Assembly: GCA_029582155.1 (NCBI GenBank)
Contig: CM055900.1
Span: forward strand, 47,442,236 to 47,506,235
Reading direction: 5' to 3'
Length of the DNA: 64,000 nt
DNA from: Panopea generosa
Lineage: Eukaryota > Mollusca > Bivalvia > Adapedonta > Hiatellidae
Made by a program: the position numbers and the translations under genes. This document shows, one piece after another, positions 22,315-34,900 of this stretch (positions within the stretch are counted from its first letter, which is position 1; each line of letters begins with the position of its first letter). The notes under the pieces are model-generated. The model made no database searches. It was not told the DNA's origin and saw nothing but the letters and a program-made list of their open reading frames with translations.

Positions 22315-22490
22315 GTGGGTTTGAGCCCAGCAAGGTTTAAAATATGTTGGAAACTCTGTCTGTTACTTGCTGGAAAGACGGTGGTACCACTCAGATTCAT
22401 TCCTAGGTATTCCTCCACCAATAAAACTGGATATGCCATAGTAGCACCCGTTATGTGCTAAATATGCCGTTTAAATCCCCCAATTAAACC
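22315..22490 (+). repeat. SINE family B copy
   Basis: Body words TGTTACTTGCTGGAAAGACG, ACCACTCAGATTCATTCCTA, CTCCACCAATAAAACTGG and GATATGCC, then a tail that grades into an AAACAAACAA run. The tRNA head is degenerate (GTGGGTTTGAGCCC). Confidence 0.75.
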
Positions 22491-22881
22491 AAACAAACAA
22501 ACAATAACAACAACACCACAAAACATGTATAGACGCCACTATCTATATTTATATCATATAGATGTACCAGCTCTATATTTGTACTTACTCAGTATGTGAT
22601 ACCTTATATGTCACATGTCCTCTTCATACAATGCTTCACATAATCTTAAAGCAAATATTTTGAATATAGTTTAACACACTTTAGCTGATAAAGCAATACC
22701 TTAAACCAAATTTCATGACAATCTGTGGTCAACAGCGATACCAGCGTAATGTTTATGTTACGTTTGTTGTTAAGTGTTATTTAAACAAGCACTCATTAAC
22801 AAAACAATGTAATCCATATATAACACTGCAATCAACTATATAAACATGCACAAGCTGTATCCATCCATGTTCATCCGACTT

Positions 22882-23109
22882 CTAGGCACGGTCGATCACT
22901 CGACTTTCGCCAACCGGTGAAACAGAAACAGGGATTAACTCGCCGTCCTGACAACAAAGTGAGGAAAAGTAATTTTGACAGCTAGTCGAATCATCTTTGA
23001 GAGTATATTTAATCACATAGTCAATTACGAATGTGTAAGCGGTATGAAGTTTGTTTCGTTTTAGATGTACAACAATCAAATATGATGTATATACTATGTG
23101 TGTTGTACA
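22882..23109 (-). other. Unassigned open stretch, possible orphan exon
   Basis: A minus-strand frame of at least 65 codons ending in a stop at 22882. It is less AT-biased than its surroundings and contains CQDGELIPVSVSPVG. The rough shape (hydrophobic/basic start, then a D-G---PV-V-P end) recalls the C-terminus of a P450, but no heme motif or convincing acceptor is visible. I would not name it. Confidence 0.2.
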
Positions 23110-23214
23110 TAAGATTCATATGATAAACGCTGAAAGGTCAAATATTAGATTATATACAATTCATTCACTGTTATCTAATCACTACTGGAGATGAAAGAGA
23201 GGATGACACTTTAT

Positions 23215-25340
23215 CTCAATATTGTATACTGAATACTGGTTAACTCGACATAATTGTACCATAAAACATTGTATATTGAACACTGGTTAACATTACATAA
23301 CAGTAGCATAAACAATTGTATACTGAACACTGTGTTATTCGACATAATTGTAGCATAAACAATTGTATACTGAACACTGTGTAATTCGATATAATTGTAG
23401 CATAAAACATTGTATACTGAACACTGTGTAACGAATACTGGTTAACTCGACATAATTGTACCATAAAACATTGTATATTGAACACTGGTTAACATTACAT
23501 AACAGTAGCATAAACAATTGTATACTGAACACTGTGTTATTCGACATAATTGTAGCATAAACAATTGTATACTGAACACTGTGTAATTCGATATAATTGT
23601 AGCATAAAACATTGTATACTGAACACTGTGTAATGAATACTGGCTTACTCGACATAATTATAGCATGAAACATTATAAACTGAACACTGATTAACTCGTA
23701 ATAATTGTAGCATAAAACATTGTTTACTGAACACTGGTTAACTTGATATAATTGTGGCATAAAACATTGTATGCTGAACACTGGTTAACTCGACATACTT
23801 GTAGCATACAACATTGTATACTGAACACTGGTTAACTCGACATAATTGTTACATAAAACATTGTATACTGAACACTGGTTAACTCGACATAGTTGTAGGA
23901 TCAACCATTGTTTACATACTGAACACTGATTAACTCGACATAATTGTAGCATAAAACATTGTATACTGAACACTGGTTAACTCGACATAATTGTTACATA
24001 AAACATTGTATACTGAACACTGTGTAACTCGACATTATTGTGTTATAGACCATTATATACTGAACACTGTTAAACTCGACATAATTATGTTATAGACCAT
24101 TGTACACTGAACACTGTGTAACTTGACATAATTGTGTTATAGACCATTGTATACTGAACACTGTGTATATCGACATAATTCTGTTATAGACCATTGTATA
24201 CTGAACACTGTGTAACTCGACATAATTATATTATAGACTATTGTACACTGAACACTGTGTAACTCGACATAATTGTGTTATAGACCATTGTTTACTGAAC
24301 ACTTTGTTAATCGACATAGTTGTGTTGTAGACCATTATAATTCAGTATATAATGAAGACTGGTTAACTCGATATAATTGTATTATAAACCATTGTATACT
24401 GAACACTGTGTGACTCGACATTAATTATGTTATATACCATTATACACTGAGCACTGTGTAACTCGACATAATTGTGTTATAAACGATTGTATACTGAACA
24501 CTAGCTATCATTGTCTTATTGTGTTATAGACCATTATATAATGAAAGACTGGTTAATTCGATATAGTTGTATTATAGACCATTGTATACATGAACACTGT
24601 GTGACTCGATATAATTGTATTATAGAACATTATATACTGAACTACTGTGTAACTCGACATAATTAGTGTTATATACCTATTATATACTGAATACTGTGTA
24701 ACTCGACATAATTGTGTTATAGACCATTATATACTGAATACTGTGTAACTCGACATAATTGTGTTATAGACCATTATATACTGAACACTGTGTAACTCGA
24801 CATTAATTGTGTTATAAACGATTCTATACTGAACACTAGTTATCTTGTCTTAATTGTGTTATAGAATATTATATAACGAAGACTGGTTGACTCAAAATAA
24901 TTGTATTATAAACCATTGTATACTGAACAATGTAACTCGACATATTTGTGCTACAGACCAGTATATACTGAACACTGTGTAACTCGACATAATTGTGCTA
25001 TAAACCATAGTATACTGAACGCTGGTTATCTTGTCATAATTGTGCTATAAACCATTGTATACTGAACGCTGGTTATCTTGTCATAATTGTGCTATAAACC
25101 ATTGTATACTGAACGCTGGTTATCTTGTTATAATTGTGCTATAAACCATTGGATACTGAACGCTGGTTATCTTGTCATAATTGTGTTATAAACCATTGTA
25201 TACTGAACGCTGGTTAGCTTGTCATAATTGTGTTATAAACCATTGTATACGGAACACTGTGTACCTCGACATAATTGTGTTACAGACCAGTATATACTGA
25301 ACACTGTGTAACTCGACATAATTGTGTTATAAACCATTAT
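23215..25340. repeat. 47-bp minisatellite array (about 45 units)
   Basis: Units with the core TTGTATACTGAACACTGTGT followed by AACTCGACATAATTGT. The period is 47 bases with frequent small indels. A 202-base block at about 23236-23437 is repeated directly at 23438-23639, and near-identical GCTGGTTATCTTGT-type units cluster at 25020-25240, so several amplification phases are visible. Intergenic. Confidence 0.95.
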
Positions 25341-28190
25341 TTTAAAAGATCCCTAAAATTGGAAATACCGTTGTTATTATTAAGTATTAAGTTGTATAAC
25401 AGATACTCAAACATGGTGGTTTTTAATAAAGTCATTTTATTTACATGTTTATGTATTTCTCATATAAGTTTAAAGTCACAAGCTTACATCTTAAACTCAC
25501 TAAGACTCGTCTGAAACTAAACCTATTCTAACACTTGACATGTTACCCCGCTCGTATCTATCTTCCAACTGACTGTCCTTTCATCTCTAAAATCATTCTC
25601 TGACTGAATAAACAACTATCCTATGATTTGTCAATTCATTGCTACCTCACAATTGGTCAGTTTCTTAATTACGGATTCCCTTAAGATCCCGCCCATATTA
25701 TATGACAAAACCTATTGTCATTTATACATCATGATAAACCTAAGGCTATTTTTTTTCTCCATTAGCCTGTCATCCTATCTCATTATCCTGTCATATGTAT
25801 ATGTAGTGAAATGGTTGACCTTGCTGAATACATATACTTTCTCCACTTAATTTAAGATATTTATACATGATAAGAAGTCTTAACTACCATAATATAACAT
25901 TCCCTCTTCATGAAACAGCATTATTATTATTTCACTGTATATTCATGATCCAACGTGTTTTTAAATATGTCCTATAGAGCTATGTAGCATGTGCTTAGTT
26001 ATGAATCCTTTACTAGGATTTTTACTCTGTAAAGCTATCAATATATGTATGTACATTTCCGATACAGTCCTGGGTTGGGTTTTTCATGTGGTGTACATAA
26101 TTGCTTGACATGATACAAAATTAATATACATGTTTACATACTGACCGTATTTATTATTTAACAAAGTTATTCCCCTTGATTATGGTTTCCCCGTTCGTTT
26201 GACAATGGATGAACAAAGTGCCTGCCCATTGATGATGGTAAATGCTTAAAACGTGATGCAAGAAGAAAATTGTAAGTAGCTAAAATATTGTTACATGTGG
26301 TTAATGGTAAATCTGTTTCATTCTGTCTTTTTATTGGTTTATCAAAACTAATCCGTATTAAACATACCCGAAACATAAGTCTAAAGGATAATTCAAAATA
26401 AATGACCAAAAAAGATATACTTTTTTTATGTAAGTTTATAAATAATAATTACACTGGACAGGCCCCAGTGATAACCAGGTAAACCAAATTACGCAGTTGC
26501 TCAGGAAAAAACAAATGAATGGTGGCTTAACGTCATTTTCAACACATTTCAGGTTATATATTAGCATATCCAGTTTTATTGGTGGAGGAAGACCTCAGAA
26601 TTAATCTGAGTAGAACCGCCGCCCTTCCGAAAGTAACTGGCAAACTTTCTGCCATAAAGTTTTTGGAGCGAGCGGGAATCGAACCTACGACATTAGCGGT
26701 GAGAGGAAGACACCTTAAAAACAAATGAATTGGCAGACATCATACTGTTATGTGCTGATGACTCCATATTGAAAAAATTGTCCCAAATGCCATTGGAGAC
26801 AGATTAATGGGCAGTTGTTCATCAGCTTTGTTCATCAGCCAGTACAGCAGATTCCTTTCTAAAAGCGTCAAATGTATAACGGACAAGAGTGATACAAGTC
26901 ATTTGCATAATCTTAGCATTTGTATTCGATACATTGACTTATGCATGAATATGCATGGATATGATATTACATAGAGATTCTTATGTGTTCCTTGTATCAT
27001 TTGTTCTTGTCAGAATGTTAACCATGGTCGGTAGATCTACATAGGTTGTATCAATATGTGTGTTGTTATGCCAGACGTATATGAAATGTCTGCATAATCG
27101 ATACGGCTGAATAATCGATATGTTAAATACGAATACTAGCAAATGCATGGATACATGGAAACAGAACAAATGTCCACTAAACAATCGTCACCCACCTAAA
27201 ACATACTAGAGTGTTAAAACTTTGTAAAATACCTGTTGCTTTATGTTCAGTGTTAAATTCGGAATGAAGATTAAGACCACTATTTATTTATCCCTTAGCC
27301 GCTTTTTCCCTATGCACCTTTTGCTTTGGAGAACTGAGATCTGGTCTAAATAAAACTCGATTACTTGTTTCTGAAATGTATTGGACTGTCTTGTACAAGA
27401 AGAAGTACTCGTAAATTAGAAAAGTTAGAATCTAATTGATAGACCAGTAAACTAATTCAATATGTTATATTTTACGTAAAATAGGTGAGAGTTTGTTTAT
27501 CCACCAAATGTCAATTTATTTGGGTAAAGACAAATTTGGGATCCGTACACTCGCATGTTCATGTAAAAAACTGGACGACAATAAAAATATCCCAAATATT
27601 ATATTGATTTTTATGCAACTAGCAACTAACAGACTTGTGAAACAAATACAATATTAAATGCATTTAGTGTAGCCGCAATGTTTAGCACAACGTAGTTGGG
27701 TTTGTGCAGTCGTTAACACTATCTGGTTTCTATATTTCATTCCACAAGGCATCATCGAAAACGGAATACAGTCTAAATGCCGAAGCATCCTAGTTAATCA
27801 CTGTGGAGACCACTTAAAATGGTTGTAAATAGCATAATGGAAATGCCACATGATTATGGAACTTTCGAAGGTTATGCTGTGACGATATGAATTATCATAA
27901 ATCATTGGCAAAAAGTCACATCCATTTTAATTGTTTTTTAAAGGGACACATACCAATAGTCGAAATCCAATTTAAGCCATGCTCACGTATCAAATCAACC
28001 AATACACCTGCGATCATCTAAAATATTCACTTTCAAGTGCATGTACTACTATTTGAAACTTCAAATTTATGGAATTATCAACATTTGTCTTTTATAATAA
28101 GAGATCAATGTGTGAAATACCATGAGATAATACATTTCGTTTATATGAAATAAATCTTACATTGAGTGTGTTTTTTTTCGTGTAAAGCTG
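25341..28190. other. Intergenic, no gene seen
   Basis: AT-rich with one SINE (26524-26712). Frames such as 25275-25514, 25623-25850 and 26167-26409 lack any recognised motif and are probably chance. Confidence 0.65.
26524..26712 (-). repeat. SINE family B copy
   Basis: On the minus strand: box B GTAGGTTCGATTCCCGC, then GCAGAAAGTTTGCCAGTTAC, GGTTCTACTCAGATT, CTTCCTCCACCAATAAAACT, GGATATGC and a GACGTTAAGCC tail. This is the best preserved copy of the family here. Confidence 0.82.
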
Positions 28191-28690
28191 TCATTTTGAA
28201 AATGGTTGCCATTTTGAAAAAGCTGACATTGGTCCATAGCTGAAATTATTTAGTAAGATATGATTAACTTATCAATTTGTGAAATTCTATAGACTGACTT
28301 AACACATTTTATTTTTATTTTTTTAATATTTGTCTGTCGGCCATTTTGAAAAATCTGACACGGGTCCATAGCCAATGTGTGAAATTCTGTTGACAGGGAT
28401 AATACTTTTAGTGAAAACAAAACTTATTTTACAAGCGGTTTTATTTTTTTCATATTTGGTTTGCAATGGCGGCCATTTTGAAAAATCTGACATGGGTCCA
28501 TAGTTAAAAATCTTAAATAAGATTTGTTTTACTTACCAATTAGTGAAATTCAGTGAGCTGGTATAAACCGTTTCGTGAACACAAAATTATTCTTACAAGC
28601 AGTCTTATTTTTTTTATATTTGGCGTCAATTTTGAAAATGACTATCATTTTGAAACATCTGACATTAGGTCCATATGCAAAAATCTTCAG
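28190..28690. repeat. ~133-bp tandem repeat (about 4 units)
   Basis: CCATTTTGAAAAATCTGACA-type segments followed by GGGTCCATAG recur near 28208, 28341, 28473 and (diverged) 28647, with intervening TTTTATTTTTTT and TGTGAAATTC segments in the same order. The period is about 132-133 bases. Confidence 0.85.
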
Positions 28691-31330
28691 TAAGAGAGGT
28701 TTTATTTATTTTAATTTTTTTTTTAAATGTTTCCATATCCCAAAAATATTTATTAAGACATGTTCTATACATGTGCCAATTTTGCTGCTTTTGTCACAAA
28801 ATGCACAATTTTGCCAAAATATATCTACTCGTCTTTACGAAAGCGCCTTAGACCATTCGGCAACGGAGGACGCCTAAATACTATTTTTAATATATATATA
28901 TATATATATTTAACAAAAATATAAACTTCAACCTTAATTGTTTTTATATCGGCTCGGCAGGTATTATCAAAAGACGGCAGTATCGTTTGGATTCAACTAC
29001 ATAAAACAAAGATAACGGAATACTGATATGCTGCTTTAAATTTGGAGAAAAAAAACTTTATGTGGTCCTTTCAACTGATTGAAGGTGTTTTATAAAACAT
29101 TCACACAGAGTTCATGTATTTAGACACGGGTAAGTGCTTATGCGCCATCTAGTGGTTACACTGCGGCTTTGGTGCAGCCTGACTGTTCCGTCGATACTAT
29201 AAGTTCTGGAAGCTGCACCTTTGTTCTTGCCATGACATACGTATATTCAACAAAAATCTAAATAGTTATTATGTATAATTCAGTTTATTAAAACATAAAA
29301 TGCGACTACACTAGTACATGTAACAACCATTATAGTGTACAAATACATAATTACAGTGTATATGTAAAGTAATAAGTCTTGGTATGAAATAAAAGCAATA
29401 TAATTAGCTCACAGGAACGTAAATTGTCGAAGAAATCAATCGCGTATTAGCAAAAGAAATAAAAACCTAAAAATTAATTGTATACTGTTAGAACGATAAT
29501 GACGATTTTACATTCACGGATAACTTATGGGATTAATAATAATTCCTTATATCAGTGTGTTTAAATTAGTATGTTCAACCCGCTTGACTACACATGTCTG
29601 TTGTCAAGCACACGTCTACACATGTCTGTTTATGCACCGCCAATAAAACGTGACCATAATTCATCCTCTAATAGCCTCCCTTGCATCAATCGTGTGTGTT
29701 ATAAAGACCATATGTGCAGCACGAAACCAAGAAAATGATTTTGGAACCTTTTTTGGGTTACAGACAATTTAAGTTCTTCTTTTTATACATGTATTATTAT
29801 TTTTCTCATTCGCATTCTCCATAGTTTAGTTTGTTTACTTTGATTTTCTTTAAATCATTATATATCACTCAAATTCTCATATTATGATTCTTCGTACGTT
29901 TTTGTTTGCTTGCTTGCGTGCGTGCGTGTGTGCGTATGAAAGAGAATGACATGCTTGTTCGAAATGTATATGTGTTAGTTTGTATTGCAAAACAAATGTC
30001 ACCTTAATTTGAATATGCATTTTGACGCATTGTGGAGGGCTTATCCTGTTTAAAATGTAGTCCTTTCCTTTTGTATTGTACTCATTATAAATTTTATGCT
30101 GCAAATAGATGTTTTGTGTGAACATACAAAATATGCAATAAAATATTAATTAAATAAACCAAGAAAATAGAGTATTATATGGGTAATGCAGCATGCCTTG
30201 TGCCCTCTAGCAGTATTCTCTTCTGTGTAACTAGCCATATATCTACCGATCCTTATAATTATGATAACTTGGATCTGTTAATTTTAAATAAATTCAAAAT
30301 GGAACAATTATTTTCTTGAACGATGAAAAATTAACGTCCAATGAGATATGAACGTATATATGGACCACGTATAAATTAAGTGCTCGTTGCATGTAAGTTC
30401 ATACCTCATGAATATTCAACGAATGAAGGTCATTTCTAATATATTTATTATAGATGTACTCAGTTTTCACCACTTTTGTCTTATTTTGCTATAGAGAGGT
30501 TGCTTATAATTATGTTTAGCATATTAAAGTATGAAAAATGATAACTTAACACAAGTGAAAAATATAGAACGATATTCAGACATAAAACATTTTTATGCTT
30601 CGTAATTGTATCCCCGTTCTTTGTAACCGATGATGTGTATACTAAGTCATTGTCGTGTATAACGCATTAAAGTTCATGCTTATGCAACAGAAATTTTCTT
30701 TTCATGCTTGATTACACGCCTGCAATTTTGTTTATTATGTGTGTTTAATGTTCATACCATATAATCTTCATTATCTTGGAGGAAATAAAGATGATAATGA
30801 TAAAGGTAAAACATGTTGATGAACGTAAAAGGAAATGTACCGCTTTTTTTTACTCATTGCCCAATGATGTCAAACCGGAAATAATTATGGCGTCAAAACG
30901 CAAATATTGAACAAAGTTTATTTTATCCCAAATTATATCTATAGCTAAAACGGATCGTTCATAGGCGTGCGTTCATGAAAAAATGAATGACACAATTCTA
31001 AATACGATTAATAAAGGAACATCGTCGCGGAATGGCTATAATGTATTTAACTAAAGTCTTAACAAAGTATTTTCATAATAAAAAAATCTGTATATTTGTT
31101 ACAACACATCAATCAATCAACCAACAAACAAAATCAATCAAACATTTGAATCGTAGTATTTGAAGTTGAATGTTTTCCGATTGCATGCTGCAAACTTTGT
31201 ATCTAAATAAGCACGAATAATATGTCCAATTTGGTGCAACCAATACCAGTAAATACTATTTTCGTAAACGTCTGTATAAGAACATATTCATTTTGTAATC
31301 ATTCCAATATGCCATCATGCGAATGCTCGA
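28691..31330. other. Intergenic between array and MIEAP-like gene
   Basis: Contains a (TA)n run near 28889-28910, the CTCF-like site at 29142-29155 and a short (GCGT)n-like stretch near 29908-29935. Otherwise AT-rich without a gene. Confidence 0.6.
29142..29155 (-). promoter_or_regulatory. Perfect CTCF core consensus match
   Basis: The minus strand reads CCACTAGATGGCGC, which fits the CTCF core CCASYAGRKGGCRS at all 14 positions. The motif is shared by bilaterians. It lies in a locally GC-richer patch between the P450 gene and the 3' end of the MIEAP-like gene, a natural insulator position. Occupancy is inference; the motif could also be part of a dispersed repeat. Confidence 0.5.
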
Positions 31331-31655
31331 GAAACATCATATCTAATCGTCATTATTAGATACACATATGAAAACGTTATTGTCATTGTTGGATACACAT
31401 GTGAAAAACGTTTTTGTGATTGTTGGAAACACATGTGAAAAACGTTTTTGTCATTGTTAGATACACATGTGAAAACGTTAATGTCATTGTTAGATACACA
31501 TGTAAAAAACGTTATTGCCATTGTTGGATAAACCTGTGAAAAACGTTATTGTCATGGTTAGATACACATATGAAAAACGTTATTGCCATTTGATGGATAC
31601 ACAGGTGAAAAAATTTATTGTCATTGTTGGATACACATTTGTAAAACGAAATTGC
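31320..31655. repeat. 33-bp minisatellite just downstream of the MIEAP-like stop codon
   Basis: About nine to ten units of roughly 33-34 bases with GGATACACATGTGAAAAACG and TTATTGTCATTGTT. It ends 7 bases before the stop codon of the MIEAP-like gene, so it probably forms part of that gene's 3'UTR or immediate flank. Confidence 0.92.
31614..31619 (-). promoter_or_regulatory. Possible polyadenylation signal AATAAA
   Basis: Minus-strand AATAAA, 43 bases after the MIEAP-like stop codon. It arises from a point variant in one unit of the 33-bp minisatellite, where other units read AATAACG. The next AATAAA downstream is several hundred bases away (about 30917), so either could be used. Confidence 0.35.
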
Positions 31656-31661
31656 TTTAGT

Positions 31662-31940
31662 TTACATAGTTAACATCTGTCCTTTGTACACAAGTTGTCC
31701 GGTATTATGGATAAAAACAGATGGCCAGACCGTCTGGTTAACAAAGTCACCCGCCCTGTTGTAAAAATCGAAAAAGTCTGTATTAACGCGCTCCGTCTGC
31801 TGTTGCCAGTAGATACGCATTGGTGGATCGAGCGTGGTCATCAACCAAACTAACTCGACACACTTTTCGACGTATTTTTTGAATTCACGACGAATATGTG
31901 TTGGTTCAATGATTGCCCGAAGTTTGGTCTCCATAAATAG
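31662..31940 (-). CDS. MIEAP-like terminal exon e
   Basis: 92 codons plus TAA (31664-31662), phase 0, acceptor cttttccag. It begins LFMETKLRAIIEPTHIRREF and contains EKCVELVWLMTTLDPPM and GDFVNQTVWPSVFIHNTGQL. The CVE--WLM---DPP and VWP signatures are the strongest evidence for the MIEAP domain. The protein ends QMLTM. Confidence 0.92.
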   Translation of the reverse strand, partial: LFMETKLRAIIEPTHIRREFKKYVEKCVELVWLMTTLDPPMRIYWQQQTERVNTDFFDFYNRAGDFVNQTVWPSVFIHNTGQLVYKGQMLTM

Positions 31941-34900
31941 CTGGAAAAGGAAACAAATGTGAGTTAATATGCAGGATGGCCAATCTATAGTTCGTATTTG
32001 GGATTGTTAACAATGAACAATTACGTTATTATCGAAGGACCAAAGGACAATGTTCATCTATATTAAACCTTATATTTTATGCTAGTTATGAAACAACACA
32101 TGCGTACGCCTTAGTTACGGCATTTGTAGCTCTGAAAGAGTATGGTTAAAAGTGTTTCAGAAGTATAAAAAAAAAAAACATTTTAAATTGACAGATAGTT
32201 CTAATGTAAGAAATACACGTGACTATGTCTAAACCTCTAGAAAACAAACAAATCGCTGAATCTACAAGATGATTTGATTCATCATAAAATGAATGATTAT
32301 TATACCAAAAGTGTATACAAGAGTTATCTGTGACACAAATAACCAATCCAAGCGTTTAATTTCAATACATAAAGTATCATCAACTTATCTTTCGGTAAAG
32401 AAGATTTTGCAGTGACAGTAATTAGTGACCAAACCTGAATAACAGAAGGCACGGACGCTTCTGCTCTTTCTATTCTGTAGTCGATGGCATATTTTTCTGC
32501 TACTTTCATCCCCTCCGAGTACACTCCGCTTGACTTATTGTACATCTGGAAAACGACAAAAAGATACAAGCGGGCTTTATATTAGAATCATGTTAGGAGG
32601 AACGTAAAATGATGAGTTCAATAACTTTTTCAGCGAAAACCTATACGTTTGTTATATTTTGATGCATCGAAAAATTAACAAAAAAAATGAAATTCATATA
32701 GGAAAATTAAAGTTATTTACTCCGTTTTGGTACAACGAATTCGAATTTCGTGATCGATGTCTTGCAAATAACAACAAAAGAGAAGTTATTCTGTAATGGC
32801 GATTTCTTCGATTTGGCAAACAATATTCAGGGGGCTTGTTTCAGCCAATTTGTCTTTAAATAAAATTTACGGAATAGGATATCAAAACACGTCATATTTC
32901 AAAATCGGTATAATATTTCTGTAGATAAATATATATAAACAATGGAAATTTGGAAAAAATAAACAACAGAGATGTGTATTTAATTTATGACTTATTTCCT
33001 ATATATTTAGAAAAGCTAAGAGTTTTTTTTCACAGAAGTTAGTATACTATATTTAAGCATTGTATACTGAACACTGTATAATGCACACTGGTTAACTCGA
33101 CATAATTGTAGCATAAACCATTGTTAGTATAATATATTTAAGCAGTTGTTTCTGTCACCCTTAATTTGAATTGACTTTGGTCTTTCAAAAATCTTTTTTT
33201 TTATATATAAATTGTTTTACAATATCGAGTTTTTTAATGTGTACATTTCGTTTTACCACTGAAACATTATTGATTAAATGAAATTGTGTTTTCAAGAGTC
33301 AAAATTTGTATCTGAAACAAACGTTCTGGACAATTTAGCATGCAGTTTAAATCGCACTGACTCAAACAGTACGACAATTGTTCTTCCTGTAATTGGCTCA
33401 ATTCCGATAATTATTAGATCTAAATATAATCTTTATATAATATATTATGATTTTAATATTCACCAGTGTCACCTAGTTTGGCGCTGTAGTCATTAGATCT
33501 AAATATAACTTGTATATGATGATTTGAATATTCATCAATGTCACCTATACAACGTATAATACTTGTTTGGCTCTGTAGTCATTAGATCTAAATATAACTT
33601 GTATATGATGATTTGAATATTCATCAATGTCACATATACTACGTACAATACTAGTTTGGCTCTGTAGTTATTAGATCTAAATATAACTCATATATGATGA
33701 TTTGAATATTCATCAATGTCACCTGTATTACATACAATACTTGTTTGGCTCTTTAGTCATTAGATCTAAATATAACTTATATATGATGATTTGAATATTC
33801 ATCAATGTCACCTATATTACATACAATACTAGATTTGCGCTGTAGTCATTAGACCTAAATATAACTTATAAATGATGATTTCAATATTCATCAATGTCAC
33901 CTATACTACGAACAATACTTGTTTGGTTCTGTTTTATTAGATATAAATATAACTTTTGTATAATGATTTGAATATTCATCAGTAACACCTTTATTGCGTG
34001 CGATACCAGTAAGGCGCTGCAGTTATGAGATATAAACATAATTTATATTCGCCAATCTAGCCTATATTTCATGCAATACCAGTCTGGCGCTGCAATTATT
34101 AGATCTTAATACAAGTTATATATAATTGTAATATTTGCCAATTTAGCCTATATTGCATGCAATGCCAGTTTGGCGCTGCAGTTATCAGATCTAAATATAA
34201 GCTATATATAATATACACCAGTATCACATACAATATCCGTGACGAGGGCTGTTTTGATTGGACAGCTACACGCAAATCGAAGCAATCAATCGGTTTCTGG
34301 ACATTGTTTTATAAACACGACATATACAGCCGTATTGGATACTATTTTTGATACAAAATAGTGCAGTTTGGTTTGTTAAACTTAGACCATCTCTGACCTG
34401 TTTAAATTTTCCTCCATTTCCATTAAGTGGGTCTATCATAGTGTCTTCCATACCAGCAAGAAGTTTGTCCATCTGGTCGTCGGCAAGATTTATACACAAA
34501 TCGCAGGCATTCTGGAATGTATTAAACACCTTGTGTGTTCATCAAGTGAACTTGATAATCAAATACCAAGCATTTTCAAATGCATACTAAAACATTGTAC
34601 ACATTTATGTGTACACACATATAAAACCTTCTATAATGTATAGGAAAACAAAAGATTGATCCCGAACTTAAAACTATAATAACAGAAATTCTGTTACGTT
34701 AAAAACATTGTCGATGAACTTGACATATCAGACAATCTGAAAAGTACGGAACACATTTTATGGGAAGTTGATAATTTAATATCAGGCCTTTTAAAATGTA
34801 TAAACAAAATAACAGTGTTTATAAACTTAATACTCAAATAACATAGATTCTAAAATGTAAAAAAACACAAAAAAAACCACAACACAAAACAATATTGTTT

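Noticed and set aside
23240-23973. Minus-strand frames up to 148 codons
   Set aside because: They are frames of the 47-bp minisatellite.
29877-30125. 82-codon minus-strand frame
   Set aside because: Includes a short GCGT-type microsatellite. No motif is seen.
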